In this document: positions 5,912-7,089 of the stretch, piece after piece
Layout of the letters: each line of letters starts with the position of its first letter
How positions within the stretch are numbered: the first letter of the stretch is position 1
NCBI GenBank assembly: GCA_030536565.1
Contig: JAUNPT010000119.1
Span: 1 to 7,089, forward strand
Length of the DNA: 7,089 nt
Source of the DNA: Eubacteriales bacterium
Lineage (GTDB): Bacteria > Bacillota > Clostridia > Lachnospirales > Lachnospiraceae
Direction: 5' to 3'
The notes under the pieces: generated by a model
The model's database searches: none
Seen by the model: the letters and a program-made list of their open reading frames with translations, nothing else
What the model was told of the DNA's origin: nothing
Program-made: the position numbers and the translations under genes

Positions 5912-6835
5912 TTATACACCGTCACTGTATTTTTCAAATATCTGCCAAATCCCAGCATCGTCCTTATTTACTGCAAGTGCAGCCATTAAAAGAATCCTTG
6001 CCTTAGCAGGCGTTAGTGTCCCTGCCGCAATTGTATGATTTTCTTCATCATTAAACCCTTCTCCTTTTATAACATTTCCATTATTATCTCTTGAAGCCCT
6101 TACAATTACTGGTTTTCTTTTGCTTTCAGCAACAAAATCAGCTGTATTTTGTGAAAATGCACCATTGCCTGCTGCCGCAATAATTATTCCATCATAGCTG
6201 TCAAATACATATTCCAAAAATGCTGTGTCCATGCATGTCCAGTCATAAACAACTGCAACCTGCGGAAATTCGCTTACATGGGAAATATCTATATGCACCT
6301 TTTTTTCTATATCCCCGGTTTTAATCTCACCTTTATTCTCAGCAGCTTTAATTACTCCATTGTAAATTTCTGCCTCCGACTTTACAAAAACTACTGGCTT
6401 TTCTGATGACGTTGTAAGTTCTAATAAAAACTGAAGCTCCTCTGCATTAGACTCATCACACACTGCCACTAACCCGTTCGTTTCTTCTGATGCCAGCAAT
6501 TCTCCGGCTTTTTTTGCAAATATAAATTCTTTGTCACTGTCCTGTGCTATAATTTCCACTGAAACCCTCGCAAGCTTTGACAGCTCATTCATAGCTGTAT
6601 CATTAATTTCCAACGGATTTACTCCAAGCACTTTAATTGCAGGGAGACCGCTATCCTTATCCTCATTTGATTCTTTCTGCTGTTCATTTCCATTTTCAGA
6701 ATCAGTATAAGTCCCTTCATTAGTCTGCCTTGCCATAAAAACTGTAGGGTCAAAATCCCTAATTGTACAGCCTGTCAGCACTGATATACATAAAGCCGCA
6801 GCTATTGCTGAAGCTGCTAATTTATTTTTTCTCAC
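5912..6835 (-). CDS. Lipoprotein with degenerate L-asparaginase-like domain (307 aa)
   Basis: The protein is predicted to be exported and lipid-anchored. It has a lysine/arginine N-terminus, a hydrophobic stretch and the lipobox LTGC (residues 20-23, Cys23), then an acidic, low-complexity linker (about 38-62). From about 66 on it follows the type II L-asparaginase fold: GLVAVCDESNAEEL (121-134), KPVVFV (146-151), YNGVIKAA (158-165), VAVVYDW (193-199), DGIIIAAAGNGAFS (215-228), KPVIVRASR (241-249) and TLTPAKARILLMAAL (273-287). The catalytic parts are gone. No TGGTIAG-type Thr motif is present at the domain start. The HGTDTMEE motif reads CDESNAEE, so the Thr-Asp pair is Glu128-Ser129. The segment carrying the catalytic Lys appears deleted. 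It is probably a non-enzymatic binding or envelope protein. The start is GTG at 6835: AGAGG sits 8 bp before it, but only 2 bp before an in-frame TTG at 6841, which would add two residues. Confidence 0.85.
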   Translation of the reverse strand: MRKNKLAASAIAAALCISVLTGCTIRDFDPTVFMARQTNEGTYTDSENGNEQQKESNEDKDSGLPAIKVLGVNPLEINDTAMNELSKLARVSVEIIAQDSDKEFIFAKKAGELLASEETNGLVAVCDESNAEELQFLLELTTSSEKPVVFVKSEAEIYNGVIKAAENKGEIKTGDIEKKVHIDISHVSEFPQVAVVYDWTCMDTAFLEYVFDSYDGIIIAAAGNGAFSQNTADFVAESKRKPVIVRASRDNNGNVIKGEGFNDEENHTIAAGTLTPAKARILLMAALAVNKDDAGIWQIFEKYSDGV

Positions 6836-6843
6836 TTTCAATA

Positions 6844-6848
6844 CCTCT
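6844..6848 (-). promoter_or_regulatory. Ribosome binding site deciding the lipoprotein start
   Basis: AGAGG on the minus strand is 8 bp from the GTG at 6835 and only 2 bp from the TTG at 6841. Spacing therefore argues for GTG. There is no in-frame ATG start upstream of the lipobox. Confidence 0.65.
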
Positions 6849-6875
6849 GTTATTCATAAATCTATATACTTTTAT

Positions 6876-6904
6876 ATTATATCCAATCGCAATAGATTTG
6901 TCAC
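6876..6904 (-). promoter_or_regulatory. Predicted sigma-A promoter of the lipoprotein gene
   Basis: On the minus strand GTGACA (6904-6899, 5/6 match) and a perfect TATAAT (6881-6876) are separated by 17 bp, about 40 bp upstream of the gene. The -35 overlaps the left arm of a perfect inverted repeat, ACGAAT-ATAGTA-ATTCGT (6903-6920), a possible operator. Confidence 0.7.
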
Positions 6905-6936
6905 GAATATAGTAATTCGTTAAAGCGAAAAGTTCT

Positions 6937-7089
6937 CTAATATTTTACCAGCTTTCTTTTCTTTATTAATACAAAAACAATCACAAAAATAAACAATACT
7001 AATCCTGCAGCCTTTGCACTTATAGGATTCATACACGCAATTGCTGCTGATATTATTATCATGCAGATAACAGATGCTAATAACATGAC
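6937..7089 (-). CDS. C-terminal part of a small membrane protein (50 residues visible, continues off the right edge)
   Basis: The minus strand is open from the right edge to a TAG at 6937-6939. The visible peptide has two hydrophobic segments (about visible residues 2-20 and 27-42), separated by a short NPISAKAA turn. It ends in the strongly basic tail KKRKLVKY, expected to be cytoplasmic. This is the pattern of the last helical hairpin of a polytopic membrane protein. An ATG at the second visible codon could instead start a complete 49-residue two-helix protein, but its ribosome binding site would lie outside the window. The family cannot be named from so little sequence. Base use matches its neighbours. 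No clear terminator follows, so some read-through into the lipoprotein gene is possible. Confidence 0.65.
   Translation of the reverse strand, partial: VMLLASVICMIIISAAIACMNPISAKAAGLVLFIFVIVFVLIKKRKLVKY

Noticed and set aside
1..7089. CRISPR array, insertion sequence, prophage, toxin-antitoxin or defence system
   Set aside because: No regularly spaced repeats, transposase, integrase, terminal inverted repeats or toxin-like partner of the XRE gene were seen. Gene layout and base use are uniform along the window.

Overview
The base composition is AT-rich, start sites carry AGGAGG/AAGGA-type Shine-Dalgarno sequences, and promoters resemble sigma-A sites. The proteins are typical of low-GC anaerobic Firmicutes. 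The best guess from protein flavour is a gut Clostridia member of the Lachnospiraceae type (Roseburia/Agathobacter/Butyrivibrio-like). That assignment is inference, since no marker gene in the window settles it. There is no rRNA, tRNA, CRISPR array, insertion sequence, phage gene or long repeat, so this looks like ordinary chromosome.

Left part (1-1600): the 3' portion of typA/bipA (translational GTPase; the G domain lies off the left edge) is followed after 58 bp by a small XRE-family helix-turn-helix regulator, probably co-transcribed. Both are closed by a strong hairpin at 1526-1592 that can terminate on both strands.

Middle (1605-4758): a 555-residue protein on the minus strand has three N-terminal membrane segments and a large predicted extracytoplasmic domain; I do not recognise its family. 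It is divergent from a patatin-like (YjjU-type) serine lipase/hydrolase. The 184-bp spacer between them carries back-to-back promoters whose -35 hexamers overlap almost completely. A small KdgF-like cupin follows the patatin gene after 108 bp.

Right part (4785-7089): three minus-strand genes. In transcription order these are the C-terminal end of a small membrane protein cut by the window edge, a lipoprotein with an asparaginase-like domain whose catalytic motifs are gone, and a protein with a C-terminal SseB-type domain. The last ends in a perfect 16-bp hairpin terminator. The lipoprotein and the SseB-domain gene each have their own sigma-A-like promoter.

The genes do not form an obvious single pathway. 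The points most worth a second look are the dismantled asparaginase lipoprotein, the unclassified 555-residue surface protein with its shared divergent promoter and orphan Shine-Dalgarno, and short perfect palindromes sitting on promoter elements. I found no convincing evidence of a wholly new multi-gene system.
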